From the NCBI RefSeq assembly GCF_003994465.1, contig NZ_RZNX01000006.1, positions 148,320 through 212,319 on the forward strand: 64,000 nucleotides of DNA. Direction: 5' to 3'. The notes below the pieces were generated by a model. That model made no database searches and was not told the DNA's origin. It worked only from the letters and a program-made list of their open reading frames with translations. The position numbers were made by a program, and so were the translations under genes. This stretch comes from Paenibacillus zeisoli. Its GTDB lineage: Bacteria > Bacillota > Bacilli > Paenibacillales > Paenibacillaceae. Below are positions 50,744 through 60,222 of the stretch, one piece after another; position 1 is the first letter of the stretch, and each line of letters opens with the position of its first letter.

Positions 50744-51766
50744 CTATTTTCCATGCCACAGCAGGTACTTCTCAATATCTTTACGAAGCCGCAGCAGACT
50801 CTTGAAGCTCTCCCGCTCGGTTAATCGGAACTGACGTGCACGTGAGCGAACCAGATTCGGGCCGTTAGCAAGAAAGTCATCAATAACCGGGTTGAAGCTT
50901 TCAAGAGGTTCTTTGTAGTTGCAGTAATATTGCTCCAGTCCAAATGCCGCAAGCAGGCTCTTAATCTTGCTCATCCCGCTGAAGGCTAAGGCTGGGATGC
51001 CTGCGCGCAGTGCAACCAGAGTTGGATGGAGTTTGAAGCTGATTAAATAATCGACGGATTGGATTGCACTGTAGGTCAGGTCCAGATCGAGCAGCAGCGG
51101 CAAAATATCAATAGATGCACCCGGACGCAGCTCCCTAAGCCGGTTTTTGAGCCGGACACACATCGGATAGTCAGAGTATCCTCCGCCATTCGGATGGTTT
51201 ACAGCTGGAATAAGACGCAGATGATATCCCCGTTCCGATAAGGACTTCATTAGTGTGACAAAGGAATCGAACGGGAAGGAATCATAAGCGAACACACAGA
51301 TGCCGATTGTAGGCAGCTGCGAGGGCTGCTTATACGGATATCGCGGCTGCCTGTAGCCAAAAGCCATATCCGGTGCGACTTCCACGTTCTTGTGGAAGCC
51401 AGCACGTCTAGCAATATCCGCAGATCTTGAATCGCGGAATATCGCCCGCTTCGCGCGGCTGATGGTCTCGCGGTACAGTCCGACCTGAGCGGCGGGCCAG
51501 CTCTCCTCGGGATAGGCATCCACGATGCCGACTCCGTACAGCCAGGTGGGTTTGTCTCTAAGTTCAGGCGGGAAATAGTATCTGTTGAAAGCATAGGGGG
51601 TAATCAGATCGCCGCCTCCAATGATGACGGCGTCCGTCTTATCTGGATCAAGCTGCGAGTTCCAGGGATAGACCTGGTGCGGATAGAAGACCTGCTGAAA
51701 AGTACGCAGGAACAGATCATCACCGAAATTGCCCATCCCGTAATAACCACAGACAGCAATATTCAT
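50744..51766 (-). CDS. Polysaccharide pyruvyl transferase family protein
   Basis: 340 residues. It begins NIAVCGYYGMGNFGDDLFLR, the family's N-terminal Rossmann motif, and continues with DAVIIGGGDLITPY, WLYGVGI and DYLISFKLHPTLVALRAGIP (the conserved KLH with the catalytic His). Family members add pyruvate ketals from phosphoenolpyruvate to wall or capsule sugars; in Bacillales CsaB does so on secondary wall polymer for S-layer anchoring. This is not a close CsaB match. The start overlaps the upstream glycosyltransferase stop (ATGA). Confidence 0.86.
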   Translation of the reverse strand: MNIAVCGYYGMGNFGDDLFLRTFQQVFYPHQVYPWNSQLDPDKTDAVIIGGGDLITPYAFNRYYFPPELRDKPTWLYGVGIVDAYPEESWPAAQVGLYRETISRAKRAIFRDSRSADIARRAGFHKNVEVAPDMAFGYRQPRYPYKQPSQLPTIGICVFAYDSFPFDSFVTLMKSLSERGYHLRLIPAVNHPNGGGYSDYPMCVRLKNRLRELRPGASIDILPLLLDLDLTYSAIQSVDYLISFKLHPTLVALRAGIPALAFSGMSKIKSLLAAFGLEQYYCNYKEPLESFNPVIDDFLANGPNLVRSRARQFRLTERESFKSLLRLRKDIEKYLLWHGK

Positions 51767-53532
51767 TGCGGATGTCCTCCTTTCATATTATCCGCCTGGG
51801 CTTTGAACCAGGCGGGATACCGCGCGCCGCCGCGCTGGCTGACACTGTCAGCGCGGAGTACGCGGTGATACACCGGCCGATCTATGACGGCCGGGTGCGG
51901 ATGCTCGGCGAGCAGCGCCTCGCAGACGGCAATGTCCTCGAAGAGCCGTGCATCCGCACCGGCTCTAATCGGCCAGCCGCCGATCCCGCGCAGCATCGCC
52001 GCGCGGTACAGCCGCGGCACCAGCGGGGCGGCCGCATCAGCGTCCGCGCGGTGCCCGCGGTAAGGCAAGGCCCCGCGCCACAAGGGGCCTAGGTGGCGCG
52101 TGCCCTGCCACAGGCCGCTGGCGCCGGTCGCGATGGCCGCTTCCGGCGCGCCATCCATGGCGGCGGTGAGCAGCGCCGCCGCCTCGGGCTGGAGCCAGTC
52201 GTCCCCGTCCAGCTCCAGCACATACCTGCCCCGCGCCAAGGCTAGTAGTTCGTTAAGCACGAACACCTTGCCCCGGTTAGGGGAGAAGCGATGAATGCGA
52301 ATCCGCGGGTCGCTTAGCAGGTACGGCAGATCTGCCGACCCATCCTCCGAGCCGTCATCTCCGATGAGCAGCTCAAAGTCCGGTAAGGTCTGGGCCAGAA
52401 CCGACCTTACCGCCCATCCGAGCGAAGCCCGCATGTTGTAGACCGGCAGAAGGATGGAGACAGCCGGGCTGGTATGGGTTGGTGGGGCAGACGGTCTCCG
52501 TTCTGCTCCGGCGCCTCGTTCTGCTTCATGGCCGCCCTGCCGTGCAACAAGGGAAGGGCTGTTCTCTGTCTGGGCAAGGGTGGTTCGGTCGCCTTCTGCC
52601 CCGGCACCGGGCACGGCATCACGGCCGCTATGCCGTGCAAGGCCAGAGCTGTTCCCAGGCTGGGATGGGGCGGCTTTGCCGCCACTCGCCCCAGTTCCCG
52701 GATCGTTCGCGCTGCCAGACCGATGGAAGGCAAATCCACTCCCGGTCTGGCGAAGAGCGGGCCAACCGCTGTGCACCCCCGGCTCATCTTCGCCACTCGC
52801 CCCAGCGGGGTCATTGCTCCCAGTTCCTGGTCCATCTCCGCCGCCACCCTGCCGCTGGACGCTAGACCAGCCGCCCTCCAGCCCGGTATCTGCCGCTTGG
52901 CGGTAGACACGGCTGTTGGCGATAACAGGCACCACACCTTCAAGCTGGGGGCGGGAAGGGATCACCCGCCATCGTATCCCGGAATGAAGTGGACGGTGCG
53001 CTGGATCTGGGGGAGTTTGTTCTTCGATTTCATTGCGATGAAGAATTGGCGGAACAGGGATAATTGCGATCTGATGCGGATCCATTGGCATGATCTCGTA
53101 GGGCAGATAGAGTGCCGAAGGCAAAGGATCAAAAGCACGACCAAGCTCCTGAAGCAAGTAATCCCGCCGCCATATCAAAGGAACACAGGGTGCATGAGCC
53201 CCAGCAGGCGAATGCGAGGCATTGGCGGCTTCCTCATGCACCAAGAGCCGCCTGGATTTCTGCTGGTTTCCGGCAACTGCCCGAGCGCCTTCCAGCGCAA
53301 TAACCCGGATATGATTAAGTTCCGGCATCCCGGTGATCTGCCGCTCAAGCCAATCCATTACAGGCCTGCTGACCGCAACCGCCGCAGGATTCCAGAGTAC
53401 CCACTCCCCTTGGGGGTGGGTTTTCTTTTCCAGCAGACGTATTAGCCGGTCAGCATACAACCTTGGATCGAATAGCAAGGACTCAGGGATCGCCATCACC
53501 TTTTTTTCAATTAGGGAGTCCAGCCCGTTCAT
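51763..53532 (-). CDS. Family 2 glycosyltransferase with long low-complexity middle region
   Basis: 589 residues. Residues 1-225 form a region without a clear match. About 230-345 is a Gly/Ser/Pro/Ala/Arg-rich linker with loose repeats of a GxGAxG type. The GT2 (GT-A) domain starts near 350: VSILLPVYNMRASLGWAVRS, LLIGDDGSEDGS and the donor-site LELDGDDWLQPEA. The linker and GT2 part are far richer in GC than neighbouring genes. Tight junctions on both sides (one shared base with the upstream gene, ATGA with the downstream one) place it firmly in the surface-glycan operon. Confidence 0.82.
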   Translation of the reverse strand: MNGLDSLIEKKVMAIPESLLFDPRLYADRLIRLLEKKTHPQGEWVLWNPAAVAVSRPVMDWLERQITGMPELNHIRVIALEGARAVAGNQQKSRRLLVHEEAANASHSPAGAHAPCVPLIWRRDYLLQELGRAFDPLPSALYLPYEIMPMDPHQIAIIPVPPILHRNEIEEQTPPDPAHRPLHSGIRWRVIPSRPQLEGVVPVIANSRVYRQAADTGLEGGWSSVQRQGGGGDGPGTGSNDPAGASGEDEPGVHSGWPALRQTGSGFAFHRSGSANDPGTGASGGKAAPSQPGNSSGLARHSGRDAVPGAGAEGDRTTLAQTENSPSLVARQGGHEAERGAGAERRPSAPPTHTSPAVSILLPVYNMRASLGWAVRSVLAQTLPDFELLIGDDGSEDGSADLPYLLSDPRIRIHRFSPNRGKVFVLNELLALARGRYVLELDGDDWLQPEAAALLTAAMDGAPEAAIATGASGLWQGTRHLGPLWRGALPYRGHRADADAAAPLVPRLYRAAMLRGIGGWPIRAGADARLFEDIAVCEALLAEHPHPAVIDRPVYHRVLRADSVSQRGGARYPAWFKAQADNMKGGHPQ

Positions 53533-54551
53533 TACAGTAAGGATTTCTTGCGGAGAACCTCGGAAATAACCTCATCTCCTGCGATTCCCCGTTCCTGCCA
53601 GCGATTCTGCCGGGCATACTGGGTTCTTGCATTCCGGTTCGCTTCGGAATCCGGCGTGGCGAGCATATGACCGAGCTTGGCGGTAAAATCATCATGCGTC
53701 GTCGCCGTAGTTACATGAGGCTCCATATGAATGCATTCGGGCAGTGCTGTGGACAGCACGCGAACCCCGGTGGCCAAATATTCATAAGCCTTGACCGGAT
53801 TGGTAGCCAGCGTGATCGGATGATATAGGAAAGGAATAATAGCGACATCAATATGAGGAAAATACTGCTTCAGTACACTGTGCGGCTTCTCGCCGAGCAC
53901 ATGAACATTGGGAAGCTCCGTATAAGATGGAATATCGCCATAAGGAGCTCCAATGGAGACGAAGTTAACTCCAGGGTAGGTGCGGGCGATTTGCTCGAAC
54001 AAGGCATGATCAACCCAGTAAGCCCATGCGCCGATATACGCGACAATCGGGCCTTCAGGAAGATCGGAAGGCCGTGCGCTCGGCGGGAGATCGAACAAGC
54101 TTTGATCCGCCGCATTGGGAATTAGCGTGACGGGTTTGTCAGGGTAAGCCAGTTCAAGCCGTGTCTTAATAGACTTCGCCGTCGCTACAAGATGATCAGA
54201 TGCTTCAACCATCTTGGCTTCATACTTTGCCCAGTGCGGGAATTCATCGCAGCAGTCATAGATTACCGCGTCCGGCTTGAATAAGGTCAGCCTGGATCGC
54301 TGTTTGGCCCAGGTCGTCCAGACCACTACCGGCTGTTCCTTGCGCAGGCGTGGAAGCGTCCGTGACATAAAGCTCTGGTGATCGGTGAACAGATGAACGC
54401 CAGGCTCAACTTCTTGTAGATGGGGGGAGAGCGGCGCCAGATTCTCGAAATACACTTGATGTCCCAGAGCTCCGAATTGGGTCATCAGCTGCTGAGGCCG
54501 CTGTTTCATAAATGTCCAATTCATAGTTTTGGGATAAATAATGACAGCCAA
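53532..54551 (-). CDS. GT-B glycosyltransferase (GT4-like)
   Basis: 339 residues. The N-terminal domain starts VIIYPKTMNWTFMKQRPQQL; the donor domain contains VTLIPNAADQSLF, VAYIGAWAYWVDH and NPVKAYEYLATGVRVLSTAL, the last being the family 4 donor-binding signature. First gene of the minus-strand surface-glycan operon; its stop shares a base with the next ATG. It is divergent from the UDP-GlcNAc 2-epimerase gene, and ManNAc made there may be one of the sugars it uses. Confidence 0.88.
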   Translation of the reverse strand: MAVIIYPKTMNWTFMKQRPQQLMTQFGALGHQVYFENLAPLSPHLQEVEPGVHLFTDHQSFMSRTLPRLRKEQPVVVWTTWAKQRSRLTLFKPDAVIYDCCDEFPHWAKYEAKMVEASDHLVATAKSIKTRLELAYPDKPVTLIPNAADQSLFDLPPSARPSDLPEGPIVAYIGAWAYWVDHALFEQIARTYPGVNFVSIGAPYGDIPSYTELPNVHVLGEKPHSVLKQYFPHIDVAIIPFLYHPITLATNPVKAYEYLATGVRVLSTALPECIHMEPHVTTATTHDDFTAKLGHMLATPDSEANRNARTQYARQNRWQERGIAGDEVISEVLRKKSLL

Positions 54552-54773
54552 AATGCTTTTCCCTCCTTTGTGAAAGCTTGCTCCATCCTATGCATTACTA
54601 GCTTCATAGAATAACGCCAATGGCCCGCCTCATGGCAAAAATAGTTGGTTATAGCAAGCGGCTGAAAGAGTCTGTTTATTTGGAAGGAAGCTCATTTGAG
54701 GTCCTCTGCGGATACGCTTTGCGGCGCACTCTCATATACTATCCCGATATTGCTAGAGGAGGAGATTATAGAG

Positions 54774-55883
54774 ATGGAAGAGGTTCGTGTGCTCGTTGTA
54801 TTCGGTACGAGGCCAGAGGCGATCAAGATGGCCCCCCTTGTAAAAGTATTGGAGCGTACCCCCGGCCTCAGACCGGTTGTATGTGTGACAGCCCAGCACA
54901 GAGAAATGCTCGACCAAGTGCTTGAGGTATTCGGGATTAAGCCCGACTATGATCTGGATCTGATGAAGCCGGGACAGAGCCTGGCCGAGCTCAGTGTATC
55001 GGTGCTGACAGGTCTTGAGAAGGTGATCCGTTCGTCGGGATGCCAGCTAGTCCTTGTTCATGGGGATACGACCACCGCATTTATGGGCGCACTTGCCGCC
55101 TATTATTCACAAATTCCAATTGGACACGTAGAAGCAGGCCTGCGGACTTATGATAAATACGCGCCGTATCCGGAGGAGATGAACCGGGAGTTCATCGGCC
55201 GGGTGGCCGATCTGCATTTTGCGCCAACCGTCCAGTCCGGACTTCAGCTCGCCGCCGAGAACCGGATTGCGAATGTGCATGTTACCGGCAATACGGTCAT
55301 TGATTCCCTCCAGTGGACCATCCAGGAGAAGTTCAATCATCCGCTCCTGGCGAAGCTGGATAAGTCCCGCAAATGGATCTTCATGACGATGCACCGGAGA
55401 GAGAATTGGGGCAATCCGATGAAAGAAGTGTTCGAAGCCGTTGCGCGCATTGCCGCAGAGCGTGAGGACGTGGAGTTCATCTATCCGGTTCATCCGAATC
55501 CGGAGATCGTGAAGCTGGCGGGGGAGATTCTTGGCGGTAAGGCAAGAATTCATCTCACCGAACCGCTGGATGTTGTAGCTACGCACAACTTCATGGCGCG
55601 CTGTCATTTCGTATTGACGGACTCAGGCGGGATTCAGGAGGAGGCGCCATCCCTTGGCAAGCCGGTTCTTGTCCTGAGGGAGAAGACCGAGCGGCCTGAA
55701 GGAGTGGAGGCAGGAACGCTTCGATGTATAGGAACACGGACCGAGCGTGTTTATCGTGAGATGGCTATTTTGCTTGATGATAAGGAAGCGTACAGAATGA
55801 TGTCTGAAGCCAGCAATCCATTTGGGGATGGATACGCCTCTGAACACATTGTCCAGATCATTCTTGAGTTCTTCGATCTCTGA
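54774..55883 (+). CDS. wecB: UDP-N-acetylglucosamine 2-epimerase (non-hydrolysing)
   Basis: 369 residues, ATG 8 bases after AGGAGGAG. Full set of family motifs: VVFGTRPEAIKMAPLV, LVHGDTTTAFMGALAAYYSQ, HVEAGLRTYDKYAPYPEEMN, MTMHRRENWG and TDSGGIQEEAPSLGKPVLVL. It interconverts UDP-GlcNAc and UDP-ManNAc for wall polymers (also called mnaA in Bacillales). The divergent glycosyltransferase and pyruvyltransferase genes suggest a pyruvylated ManNAc polymer, as described for secondary wall polymers of Paenibacillus. Confidence 0.95.
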   Translation: MEEVRVLVVFGTRPEAIKMAPLVKVLERTPGLRPVVCVTAQHREMLDQVLEVFGIKPDYDLDLMKPGQSLAELSVSVLTGLEKVIRSSGCQLVLVHGDTTTAFMGALAAYYSQIPIGHVEAGLRTYDKYAPYPEEMNREFIGRVADLHFAPTVQSGLQLAAENRIANVHVTGNTVIDSLQWTIQEKFNHPLLAKLDKSRKWIFMTMHRRENWGNPMKEVFEAVARIAAEREDVEFIYPVHPNPEIVKLAGEILGGKARIHLTEPLDVVATHNFMARCHFVLTDSGGIQEEAPSLGKPVLVLREKTERPEGVEAGTLRCIGTRTERVYREMAILLDDKEAYRMMSEASNPFGDGYASEHIVQIILEFFDL

Positions 55884-55974
55884 GGACCTCTTGGTTGTTA
55901 AGTAAGTGGGGGTATGATTCAATAGATTCATATCGTATTAACTTGTCTTGTCATGTCAGGAAGGAGATCCCGCA

Positions 55975-56859
55975 TTGAAACCGTTGAATCTGAGTCCCAT
56001 TGCCCGTGATGACATATATCTTCCTGCTGAATTCCCGCTTACGGCCTCCTGTACATTTGGAGTCTCCCCTTCATTTCAGCGCCTGCACTGGCACAGAGCG
56101 CTTGAGATTAACCTAATTGCCCAAGGAAGCGGCACTTATGTGATTAACGGCCGGGAATACCCTTTTGAGCGCGGAGATCTGTTCCTGATTGATTCGAATG
56201 ATCTGCACCGGGCTTATGAGGGGCATGATCTCAAAATGATTGTCATCATGTTCAATCCGCAGCTGCTTGCGGGCGGACAAAGGTTTGATCCTGAACTGCT
56301 TTTACCATTTCGTAGCCATGATTCCAGCCCGTCTCATCATATTGTGAACGGTCATACTCAGAGTCAGGTGATGATAACTTATATCGAGAATATTTATCAG
56401 GAATATATACAGAATAAGCGTTCCAGCCGTTCGGTCATCATCGGGCAGCTCATGCTCTTCCTGGCTGAGGTCAACCGGCATTTCGATGCAGACCCCGCTT
56501 CGGCCGGTTTCATGCCGCCCCGTCAGCTTGAGCTGATGCGGGAGGTTATCCGCAATATGGAAGGAGATCTATCCAGAGCATGGACGCTGCGGGAGCTTGC
56601 TGATCTTGTACACCTCAGTCCTTCCCGGTTCAGCACGTTATTCAGTCAGGCGGCGGGCAGCTCGCCTCTGAATTATCTGGTCCAGTTGCGGCTGTCTCAT
56701 GCTGTGCGGCTGCTTGAAGAGGGGAGCGATCCTATTCTTGATATTGCGATCTCCTGTGGTTTTCGTAATTTATCGAACTTTAACCGGTTGTTCCTCAGGC
56801 ATTTCGGTGTCTCGCCTTCCACTATGCGCAGACGCCTGCATGGGGATCGAAGAGAATAG
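55975..56859 (+). CDS. AraC-family transcriptional regulator
   Basis: 294 residues from TTG 55975 (8 bases after AAGGAG; another TTG at 55948 lacks a site). The N-terminal cupin sensor domain (HWHRALEINLIAQGSGTYVI, then RGDLFLIDSNDLHRAYEGHD) is followed by two helix-turn-helix motifs at about 200-290 (LRELADLVHLSPSRFSTLFS; DPILDIAISCGFRNLSNFNR). It precedes the kinase-GH4 pair by 79 bases and likely activates it in response to a sugar bound in the cupin. Confidence 0.9.
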   Translation: MKPLNLSPIARDDIYLPAEFPLTASCTFGVSPSFQRLHWHRALEINLIAQGSGTYVINGREYPFERGDLFLIDSNDLHRAYEGHDLKMIVIMFNPQLLAGGQRFDPELLLPFRSHDSSPSHHIVNGHTQSQVMITYIENIYQEYIQNKRSSRSVIIGQLMLFLAEVNRHFDADPASAGFMPPRQLELMREVIRNMEGDLSRAWTLRELADLVHLSPSRFSTLFSQAAGSSPLNYLVQLRLSHAVRLLEEGSDPILDIAISCGFRNLSNFNRLFLRHFGVSPSTMRRRLHGDRRE

Positions 56860-56938
56860 TAAGATAGTATCAATTGAGAGGACTATTGCAGAAGAATGCG
56901 ATAGTTCTTTTTTTGTATCCTGTAAGGGAGAAGGAGTG

Positions 56939-57937
56939 ATGAGTGGGATGAATTGCTACCTTGGAGTAGATGCGGGAGGAAGCAAGACGCACAGTCTGAT
57001 CGTGAATAGTAACGGACAAGTCATGGGCCAAGGTGCTGCAGGTAACGGGAACCATCAGACCGGTATCAAGGAGGCTGAGGAGAATATTGCATTGGCTTGC
57101 CGATCAGCTCTGGACGAGGCGGGGGTATCACCTGAAGATGTGACCTATGCGTATTTCGGGCTTGCCGGGGCAGACCGGGAACCGGACTATAAGATTCTGC
57201 GGCCCATGATTGGGGCACTTGGATTCCCTAATTACCGGATTACCTGTGATACGATGATCGCTATGCGTGCAGGAACTTCAAGGTCTTATGGTGCGGTGAT
57301 TATCAGCGGGAGCGGCTTCAACGCAGCTGCCCGGAACAGGTCTGGGGAAGAGCTTCAGTATGGGGGCTTCGGCTACTTGTTCGGTGATGGGCATGGGTCA
57401 GGCAGAAGTCTGGCGGACTTCGCCTTCCGCTCTGCTGTACGTGCTTGGGATGGGCGCGGCAAGCCGACCCTGCTGCACGATTTGGTGCTGCGGGAGACCG
57501 ATTTCCCTGAAGTTCCACATATGCTGGACGCCGCCCTGGATGATCAGTTACGTCCTCCGCTCAGGCTTGCCGAGCTTGTATTCGAGGCTGCCCGGCAGGG
57601 AGATGAGCTGGCCCGGTCCTTCCTGTGGGAGCAGGGGACCGAGCACGGCAATGCGGCAGCTGCATTAATCCGCCGCCTTGGTATGCAGGATGAGGTATTC
57701 GATGTGGTTCTTGGCGGCAGTGTGCTTGCGAAAAGCGGACAGAACAGCATGATAGAAGCAATTAAGCAAGAACTCCGCAAGACGGCCCCGAAGGCTGCGG
57801 TGTCTCGGATTAAGATGGAGCCAGTGGCGGGTGCTGTGCTCAGTGCTATGGATGAAGCGGGGTACCCAGCCAATGAGAAAGTGATTCGGATGCTGGAGCG
57901 ATTTTCGTTTTCTAAATCGGAAGGAGAGCGAGTGTAA
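56939..57937 (+). CDS. BadF/BadG/BcrA-type ATPase, N-acetylglucosamine-kinase-like sugar kinase
   Basis: 332 residues from ATG 56939 (8 bases after AAGGGAG). ASKHA fold: phosphate-1 loop YLGVDAGGSKTHSLIV, AYFGLAGADREPDY, the phosphate-2 region GAVIISGSGFNAAARNRSG and the C-terminal VVLGGSVLAKSGQN. Eukaryotic and bacterial GlcNAc kinases belong here. Its stop shares one base with the start of the GH4 gene, so both proteins are made together; it may phosphorylate a disaccharide at O6, creating the GH4 substrate. Confidence 0.87.
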   Translation: MSGMNCYLGVDAGGSKTHSLIVNSNGQVMGQGAAGNGNHQTGIKEAEENIALACRSALDEAGVSPEDVTYAYFGLAGADREPDYKILRPMIGALGFPNYRITCDTMIAMRAGTSRSYGAVIISGSGFNAAARNRSGEELQYGGFGYLFGDGHGSGRSLADFAFRSAVRAWDGRGKPTLLHDLVLRETDFPEVPHMLDAALDDQLRPPLRLAELVFEAARQGDELARSFLWEQGTEHGNAAAALIRRLGMQDEVFDVVLGGSVLAKSGQNSMIEAIKQELRKTAPKAAVSRIKMEPVAGAVLSAMDEAGYPANEKVIRMLERFSFSKSEGERV

Positions 57938-59247
57938 TGATTAACAAGCAAGGACTGAAAATTGCGGTGATCGGTGGAGGATCGTCCTATACTCCCGAAT
58001 TAGTGGAAGGCTTAATTCAAGGCTATCACGACATGCCGGTGGCTGAGCTGTGGCTGGTGGATATCGAAGCAGGCAAGATGAAGCTTGATATTGTCGGCAA
58101 TCTGGCTAGACGAATGGTCCGCAAGGCGGGCATACACATGGAGGTACACTTAACGTTGAACCGCCGCGAGGCAATCAAGGATGCGGATTTCATAAGTACA
58201 CAGATTCGTGTTGGGCTGCTGGAAGCCCGGAAGCTTGATGAGCATATTCCGATTCGTCACGGGGTTGTCGGTCAGGAGACCACCGGTCCTGGGGGGATGT
58301 TCAAAGCACTTCGCACCATTCCGGTAATTCTGGACATCTGCCGGGATATCGAAGAACTTGCGCCGAATGCCTGGATGCTTAATTTCACGAATCCGGCGGG
58401 TATGATCACAGAGGCAGTTACGAAATACTCGAAAGTGAAGACAGTGGGTCTGTGCAACTCACCCATCAACTTCCAGAAGTTCCTTGCCGAAGTGTATAAC
58501 GTGGATGAGAACCGTGTACTGCCTGAGTTCGTGGGGATTAATCACCTGCACTGGGTTACCTCTGCACTGGTTGATGGGGAAGAGAAGCTGCCCGAGATTC
58601 TAGCCGGAGACCGCGAGTATTCGGCAAAGAATGTGCCTACCGTAGGCTGGGATAGTGACTTCCTGCGTTCCCTTGGTGCGGTTCCAACTTATTATCTGAA
58701 ATATTACTATATGATGACCGAAAAGTATGAAGAAATGAAAGAAGCACTTGGACGAGATGGAACCCGGGCGGATGTGGTAAGCCGGGTGGAGAAGGAGCTG
58801 TTCGAGCTCTACAAGGATGAGGCGCTCGAGGAGAAGCCGAAGCAGCTGGAACAGCGCGGCGGCGCCTATTATTCCGAGGCTGCTGTGAAGCTGATGCGCT
58901 CGCTGTATCAAGGCAGCAATGATATTCAGACGCTGAACGTACCGAATGGCAGCGTATACGATTTCCTGCCGGAGGATGCCAGCATCGAGATTAACTGCGT
59001 TGTTACAGGGCAGGGCCCTATTCCCTTGATGCCTACAAATGTTCCCGAGCATGTGAAAGGCCTGCTTCATGCGGTGAAGGCCTATGAGAGCATGGCGATC
59101 AAGGCCGCAGTAAGCGGTGATCGGGATCTTGCTCTGCAGGCGATAACGCACCATCCCCTGGTGCCTTCGGTCGCCGTTGGCAGGGCGATTCTTGATGAGA
59201 TGCTGGAGGCGCATATGGCGCATTTGCCGCTGTTTTTTGAGGATTAG
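57937..59247 (+). CDS. GH4 family 6-phospho-glucosidase (LicH-like)
   Basis: 436 residues. NAD-binding AVIGGGSSYTPELVEG (10-25), the GH4 segments STQIRVG, QETTGPGG and FTNPAGMITEAV, and the metal-binding Cys 173 (GLCNSPIN) and His 203 (GINHLHW). GH4 enzymes cleave 6-phospho-glycosides by an NAD+- and Mn2+-dependent redox elimination. The Cys-Asn-Ser-Pro form is usual in 6-phospho-beta-glucosidases. No PTS is in the locus; the coupled kinase upstream may supply the 6-phosphate. Confidence 0.93.
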   Translation: MINKQGLKIAVIGGGSSYTPELVEGLIQGYHDMPVAELWLVDIEAGKMKLDIVGNLARRMVRKAGIHMEVHLTLNRREAIKDADFISTQIRVGLLEARKLDEHIPIRHGVVGQETTGPGGMFKALRTIPVILDICRDIEELAPNAWMLNFTNPAGMITEAVTKYSKVKTVGLCNSPINFQKFLAEVYNVDENRVLPEFVGINHLHWVTSALVDGEEKLPEILAGDREYSAKNVPTVGWDSDFLRSLGAVPTYYLKYYYMMTEKYEEMKEALGRDGTRADVVSRVEKELFELYKDEALEEKPKQLEQRGGAYYSEAAVKLMRSLYQGSNDIQTLNVPNGSVYDFLPEDASIEINCVVTGQGPIPLMPTNVPEHVKGLLHAVKAYESMAIKAAVSGDRDLALQAITHHPLVPSVAVGRAILDEMLEAHMAHLPLFFED

Positions 59248-59318
59248 ACAGGTAGATGCAAATGGAACTTGAGAAACACAACTACATTTAAATTGTTAGA
59301 GATTCACAAGTTAAGCTG

Positions 59319-59699
59319 TTATTTCATATCAATTTCTAATGCTTCAATGAGATGATCATTAGCGAAACGCCAGGTGATTTCGGCATGCCTCCCTATTTCG
59401 ATTGCTGGAACATTAACTTTTATCTTTTTGTTGTGAGTAGTTCGATAAATCACGGTATTCTTAGTAACCGAGAAAAAGCCAGTTTGCTGATCTGAGTTCT
59501 GCGGAGCTAGCTTTAGCTCAGTAAGCTTGACTACATATTCCGAGCGTACTCCATCTGTAACTCCGCCTGTTCTCTCTAAAGAAGCTATATTCCCGGCAGC
59601 GGTGTAGATGTCGGCCTGTTTAGTCTCGCGACTGCATCCAACTGTAAGGATTGTAACGAATAGGGCAAGCAACAATAGTATCATTGCGTGTCTTCTCAT
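59319..59699 (-). CDS. Small putative lipoprotein
   Basis: 126 residues. A basic start and hydrophobic core (MILLLLALFVTILTV) end in the lipobox TVGC, after which the mature protein is polar with a beta-rich pattern (DGVRSEYVVKLTELKLAP; VIYRTTHNKKIKVNVPAIEI). No family is recognised. GGAG is 13 bases before the ATG, which is long; the in-frame ATG at 59687 is an alternative. It stands alone between the GH4 gene and the divergent Dabb gene. Confidence 0.7.
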   Translation of the reverse strand: MRRHAMILLLLALFVTILTVGCSRETKQADIYTAAGNIASLERTGGVTDGVRSEYVVKLTELKLAPQNSDQQTGFFSVTKNTVIYRTTHNKKIKVNVPAIEIGRHAEITWRFANDHLIEALEIDMK

Positions 59700-59921
59700 G
59701 GAATACTTTCAGCTCCTATGATTTAAATAAGGCTTATTCTATATATAGACGATACATGAATTAGATAAGTTGTGATATAAGGTCATTCTACCCGAAGCTT
59801 CGTTGCTAATTCTACAACTGAATACAGCCGGTTAACTTTTGCTTTTCCCCCAACCATGATATATTTTCCTAAGGGTTATCCACTTGAAACACCATTTCGA
59901 ACTACAAGGAGAGAACGCGAA

Positions 59922-60209
59922 ATGATTAAGCATGTCGTCCTGTTCAAATTGAAAGATTCTTCGCCTGAGAGTGTAGAGAGAACCGTATCCGTACTTCGCG
60001 GATTGGAAGGGAAAGTAGAGCAGCTGGTGGATATTCAGGTTGGCTCCGATGTCATCCACTCCGAGCGCTCTTATGATATTGCACTGATTACAACCTTCGC
60101 TTCGCTTGAAGATCTTCAGGGCTATCAGGTTCATCCTGAGCACAAGAAAGTGATTGAGCATATGGTTCAGGTGCGTGAATCACAGGTTGCTGTAGACTTT
60201 GAATTTTAA
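59922..60209 (+). CDS. Dabb (stress-responsive alpha/beta barrel) family protein
   Basis: 95 residues from ATG 59922, 8 bases after AAGGAGAG. IKHVVLFKLKDSSPESVERT at the start, then SYDIALITTFASLEDLQGYQ and VHPEHKKVIEHM are the standard marks of the dimeric ferredoxin-like Dabb fold. The HxxH region (HPEH) is conserved. The role in bacteria is unclear. It is cotranscribed with the YutE-like gene 13 bases downstream. Confidence 0.88.
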   Translation: MIKHVVLFKLKDSSPESVERTVSVLRGLEGKVEQLVDIQVGSDVIHSERSYDIALITTFASLEDLQGYQVHPEHKKVIEHMVQVRESQVAVDFEF

Positions 60210-60222
60210 GGGGTTCTGACTG

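Noticed and set aside
52474..53445. A 323-codon frame on the + strand opposite the GT2 gene
   Set aside because: It is caused by high GC content; no ribosome site or family pattern, and it lies antisense to a gene with clear GT2 motifs and coupled neighbours.
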